The translations under genes and the position numbers were made by a program. Below are positions 62,401 through 64,000 of a DNA stretch of 64,000 nucleotides, piece by piece; positions within the stretch are counted from its first letter, which is position 1, and each line of letters starts with the position of its first letter. The stretch is from assembly GCA_030060845.1 (NCBI GenBank), contig CP094379.1, positions 503,737 to 567,736 of the forward strand, written 5' to 3'. The notes under the pieces were generated by a model. It ran no database searches. It was not told the DNA's origin and was given only the letters and a program-made list of their open reading frames with translations. The DNA is from Candidatus Midichloria sp. GTDB lineage: Bacteria > Pseudomonadota > Alphaproteobacteria > Rickettsiales > Midichloriaceae.

Positions 62401-62828
62401 AATCCTCGAAGTGTGGAAGGTATGCTTTTTTACAAATAACAGATACAACAGGTATCCTAGATATATCAATATTTAACGAGAAACTTCTTATAGAAAGTAA
62501 TGATATACTAGAAGAAGGGCAGACAATTATATGTGATATTGAAATTAAAAACGATGATAATGGCACCAGAATACTTGCCGAGAAAATTTCAGAAATACAT
62601 CATACAATGAAAAATAATCTTTGCTCTTGTCACATTTATATTAAGGATAAAACCTCCATACAAGAGATTAGTACTAAAATTACGGATAGTGGACTACCCA
62701 TAAAGTTATATGCGGAACTAAGTGATGGTAGTGTAGTACATTTCGGTTTAGAGAAACCATTATTCATAGATCATAAAGGATTAGAAGAATTAAAAAAAAT
62801 TAATAATATAAGAGTTGTAGAGCAATAA
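59442..62828 (+). CDS. dnaE: DNA polymerase III alpha subunit
   Basis: The replicative polymerase, 1128 residues from the ATG giving MTNFIHLRAHSDYSLG, the standard N-terminus of its PHP domain. An upstream TTG would add 42 unmatched residues. Catalytic aspartates are in PDFDIDFC (Asp397, Asp399, Asp401 region) and LMKFDFLGLKTLT; PGRGSGAGSIVAWALEITDL, SLYRPGPMDNIPSYI and NKSHAAAYAIITYQTAYLKTHY lie in the palm-fingers region. Helix-hairpin-helix and OB domains follow. The stop overlaps rsmD (TAATG). Confidence 0.97.
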   Translation: MTNFIHLRAHSDYSLGKSIIKIPDLITKAKADNMPALCLMDQGNLFGSLEFSIECLKNGIKPIIGTILKIDLEISNEKTRRDTHSKIALIAKDQDGYQNLLELVSSSFLTYSNPEQHIKISQLLSYSEGLIALFNSFESPIAKFVKKEQYEAADNLLEQFHNRFKENLFLELIRTAKNNWQLYEKWFLDKAFEKNIPIVATNPIAFLRSNLSEAHDALLCIANSSYILEDDREKSDPDHYFKSEAEMKSIFLDLPEAIENTKLIALKSSVFSETRKPILPKFSHFIEDEALELQKQSTDGLKKRISAIKYNINQQEYFKRLEFELSVINKMQFPGYFLIVSDFIKWSKENGIPVGPGRGSGAGSIVAWALEITDLDPIKFGLLFERFLNPERVSMPDFDIDFCQERRDEVINYVKDKYGEERVAQIITFGKLQARAVLRDVGRVMQIPYGLVDKICKMVPNNPANPITLSAAIALDKQLQDMRDEDPDLEKLLSISLELEGINRHVSTHAAGIVIADRPLIKLVPLCMDSNSSMQTIQYSLKYADAAGLMKFDFLGLKTLTVISQTVKLIEKNRGIKLNLSDIDFEDEKTYQLLSQGHTVGIFQLEGAGMREAIKQLKPDFFGDVIALTSLYRPGPMDNIPSYINRKHGLESPDYIHPSLKNLLKETYGIIIYQEQVMEIAQILAGYSLGEADLLRRAMGKKNKQEMDEQRAIFVKRCVANGMKEQRAAEIFALIEKFASYGFNKSHAAAYAIITYQTAYLKTHYTPEFLTASMNLEINDTSKIGMFCNDAKLFNIEVLLPDINSSHTYFTVEGDKIRYGLAAIKGVGIKATVEIQEERGGAQFQNINQFIERCSSLISKRAMENLIKAGAFDSIYSNRAELFANLEKLIRYSQSSKSEDQSQGCLFFDEESDQNLSLSLVADWENRQKLAFEFEALGFYLSAHPLNEYHERLKKLGILSIENILNLEPKNFYKCKVAGVVSSKKVKSSKCGRYAFLQITDTTGILDISIFNEKLLIESNDILEEGQTIICDIEIKNDDNGTRILAEKISEIHHTMKNNLCSCHIYIKDKTSIQEISTKITDSGLPIKLYAELSDGSVVHFGLEKPLFIDHKGLEELKKINNIRVVEQ

Positions 62829-63409
62829 TGAGAATATTAGCAGGCAAATATAAAAATAGAAAGCTTATTACAGCAACTAAAAATATTAAATTAGAAGCAA
62901 AAAAAATACGTCCTACCACTGAAAAATTAAGAATAGCTGCTTTCAATATATTAAGAAATTTTTTTGGTGGAGAGCATGTAAGTGTTTTAAAAGATAAGAA
63001 AGTTTTAGATCTTTGTTGTGGCATAGGCTCTTTTGGCATTGAAGCACTTTCCAGGGGAGCCTCTTTAGTAACATTTATTGATAATTATTATCAGCATTTA
63101 GAAATTGTTAAACTCAATTTAGAAAAATTAAATTGTATACCAAATTCTAAAGTTATTTTTGCTAATGCTCAAAACCTCGGTGTTGGCTCTGAAGTTTATG
63201 ACTTGATATATATAGATCCACCATATAAGCTTAATGTACTAAACAAAATCATTGAATCTTTGCAAAAAAAGAGGTGGATAGATAAAAATAGTCTAATAAT
63301 AGTTGAGTCTTCTAAAAAAGAAGTAAGTGAAAAAGTTGATGATAAATTAACATTAATTGATAAAAGAGAATATGGTAATAGTTCCATGTCCTTTTATCGC
63401 GTATCGTAG
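62828..63409 (+). CDS. rsmD: 16S rRNA (guanine(966)-N2)-methyltransferase RsmD
   Basis: A 193-residue SAM-dependent enzyme modifying G966 in the 30S head. The N-terminal MRILAGKYKNRKLI, RPTTEKLRIAAFNIL, the SAM motif VLDLCCGIGSFGIEALSRGA and the catalytic YIDPPYKLN (DPPY) are present. It is translationally coupled to dnaE. The C-terminus has normal length. Confidence 0.95.
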   Translation: MRILAGKYKNRKLITATKNIKLEAKKIRPTTEKLRIAAFNILRNFFGGEHVSVLKDKKVLDLCCGIGSFGIEALSRGASLVTFIDNYYQHLEIVKLNLEKLNCIPNSKVIFANAQNLGVGSEVYDLIYIDPPYKLNVLNKIIESLQKKRWIDKNSLIIVESSKKEVSEKVDDKLTLIDKREYGNSSMSFYRVS

Positions 63410-63438
63410 TAATAGTGTAAAGGCGCTACTTGTACAAA

Positions 63439-63490
63439 ACTATATATAGTGTTGAATAAAAAATATTGCAAAATAAATACTATATATAGT
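63439..63490 (+). promoter_or_regulatory. Tandem NrdR-like boxes upstream of nrdA
   Basis: Two copies of the palindrome ACTATATATAGT occur at 63439-63450 and 63479-63490, each with flanks that extend the match to the NrdR consensus (ACACTATATATAGTGT type). They end 38 bp before the nrdA ATG. NrdR boxes normally occur in pairs ahead of ribonucleotide-reductase genes; the 40-bp centre spacing is close to four helical turns. I infer ATP/dATP-sensing repression by NrdR, whose gene is outside this window. Confidence 0.75.
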
Positions 63491-63528
63491 ATACGTGGTT
63501 ATTAACTCAACTTTCATATGGTTTTGCT

Positions 63529-64000
63529 ATGAATAGTGCAGCTATTGCTAAAAATACCCTATCACAACCTGAATATAAGGATAATTTTTCTATTAAAATT
63601 GATACCGAAAGAGATAATTTATTGACTGATTTTGGTAAAGCTGTTTTAAAAGATAGATACCTTCTTAATGGAGAAAAATTTCAAGATCTATTTATTAGAG
63701 TAGCTTGTTATTATGCTGACGATCGAGAGCATGCACAAAGACTTTATGATTATATGAGCAAACTATGGTTTATGCCTGCAACTCCTGTACTTAGTAATGG
63801 TGGAACTGATAGAGGGCTACCAATCTCTTGTTTTTTAAATGAAGTTGGAGATAGCTTAGAAGATATAGTTGACGCATGGAATGAAAATGTTTGGCTTGCT
63901 TCAAAAGGTGGTGGCCTTGGAACATATTGGGGAGGAGTCAGGTCAATTGGCGAAAAAGTGCGAGGCAATGGTAAAACTTCCGGAATTATACCTTTTATAG
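63529..64000 (+). CDS. nrdA: Ribonucleoside-diphosphate reductase alpha subunit, partial
   Basis: The first 157 residues of a class I large subunit, running off the window. It starts MNSAAIAKNTLSQPEYKDNF; conserved segments are DRYLLNGEKFQDLFIRVACY, LWFMPATPVLSNGGTDRGLPISCFL (the active-site cysteine is in ISCFL) and LASKGGGLGTYWGGVR. The enzyme reduces ribonucleotides for DNA synthesis. No ATP-cone is present at this N-terminus, as in other Rickettsiales-type short alpha subunits; class I versus II cannot be settled from this portion. Confidence 0.85.
   Translation, partial: MNSAAIAKNTLSQPEYKDNFSIKIDTERDNLLTDFGKAVLKDRYLLNGEKFQDLFIRVACYYADDREHAQRLYDYMSKLWFMPATPVLSNGGTDRGLPISCFLNEVGDSLEDIVDAWNENVWLASKGGGLGTYWGGVRSIGEKVRGNGKTSGIIPFI

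Overview
The window looks like chromosome from an AT-rich alphaproteobacterium of the order Rickettsiales, most plausibly a Midichloriaceae-type intracellular symbiont. Three things point there: the gene content (17-kDa-antigen-type lipoprotein, tsaE-folE, uvrC-pgsA, rpsP-rimM, no local dcw cluster), the low GC, and flagellar genes, which are known from Midichloriaceae but absent from Rickettsia. The species cannot be named from this sequence alone. The dominant theme is recent genome reduction. Intact housekeeping genes alternate with readable but frameshifted or deleted pseudogenes: flhA, motE, fliM, fliL, recN, anmK, pcm, rph, dsbD, rluB, queC, gshB, a DUF4143 ATPase, FG-GAP repeat proteins and a gene-transfer-agent tail protein. 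Remnants of three insertion sequence families (IS5, IS701/IS4-like, IS256) are also present.

Layout. 1-11.7 kb: a near-identical ~175 bp inverted repeat pair (1-173 and 11526-11702) brackets cell-wall hydrolase genes (nlpD-like, mepM-like), lgt, ubiK, nth, a ruined flhA, pgsA, uvrC, rplU-rpmA, tRNA-Ile and mtaB. 12-15.3 kb: fatty acid desaturase, ahpD, der. 15.3-24.9 kb: a decay zone with FG-GAP and transposase remnants, anmK and recN pseudogenes around intact murB, then a decaying flagellar cluster fliL-fliM-DUF6468-motE and an LptE-like lipoprotein whose tail is IS-derived. 25-36.5 kb: LOG-family hydrolase, psd, 17-kDa-type lipoprotein, fabI, pcm and rph pseudogenes, dsbA, rnhB, broken dsbD, more FG-GAP and IS debris, then bamD-murC. 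36.6-42.3 kb: DUF4143 ATPase pseudogene, folE, tsaE, SIMPL protein, rluB pseudogene, Bax-inhibitor-1 protein, YerC-type regulator, a small secreted peptide.

42.6-50.8 kb: a tight minus-strand operon ampG-pepA-ubiG-miaA-addA, with tRNA-Arg, greA and truncated queC upstream. 50.9-56.8 kb: gshB pseudogene, gmk, rho-ispE, IS256 remnant, rpsP-rimM. 56.9-64 kb: ruined GTA tail gene, dnaE-rsmD, and the start of nrdA behind two ATATATAT-core palindromes that look like NrdR boxes.

Functionally the intact genes cover envelope biogenesis (lgt, bamD, murB, murC, ampG, nlpD/mepM-like), phospholipid and fatty acid synthesis (pgsA, psd, fabI, desaturase), isoprenoids (ispE), ubiquinone (ubiG, ubiK), translation and tRNA modification (rplU, rpmA, rpsP, rimM, der, rsmD, mtaB, miaA, tsaE), repair (uvrC, nth, addA) and replication (dnaE, nrdA). 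What is being lost: motility, queuosine synthesis, glutathione synthesis, peptidoglycan-sugar recycling by AnmK, and RecN. I found no CRISPR array, restriction, toxin or defence system, and no convincing wholly new system.
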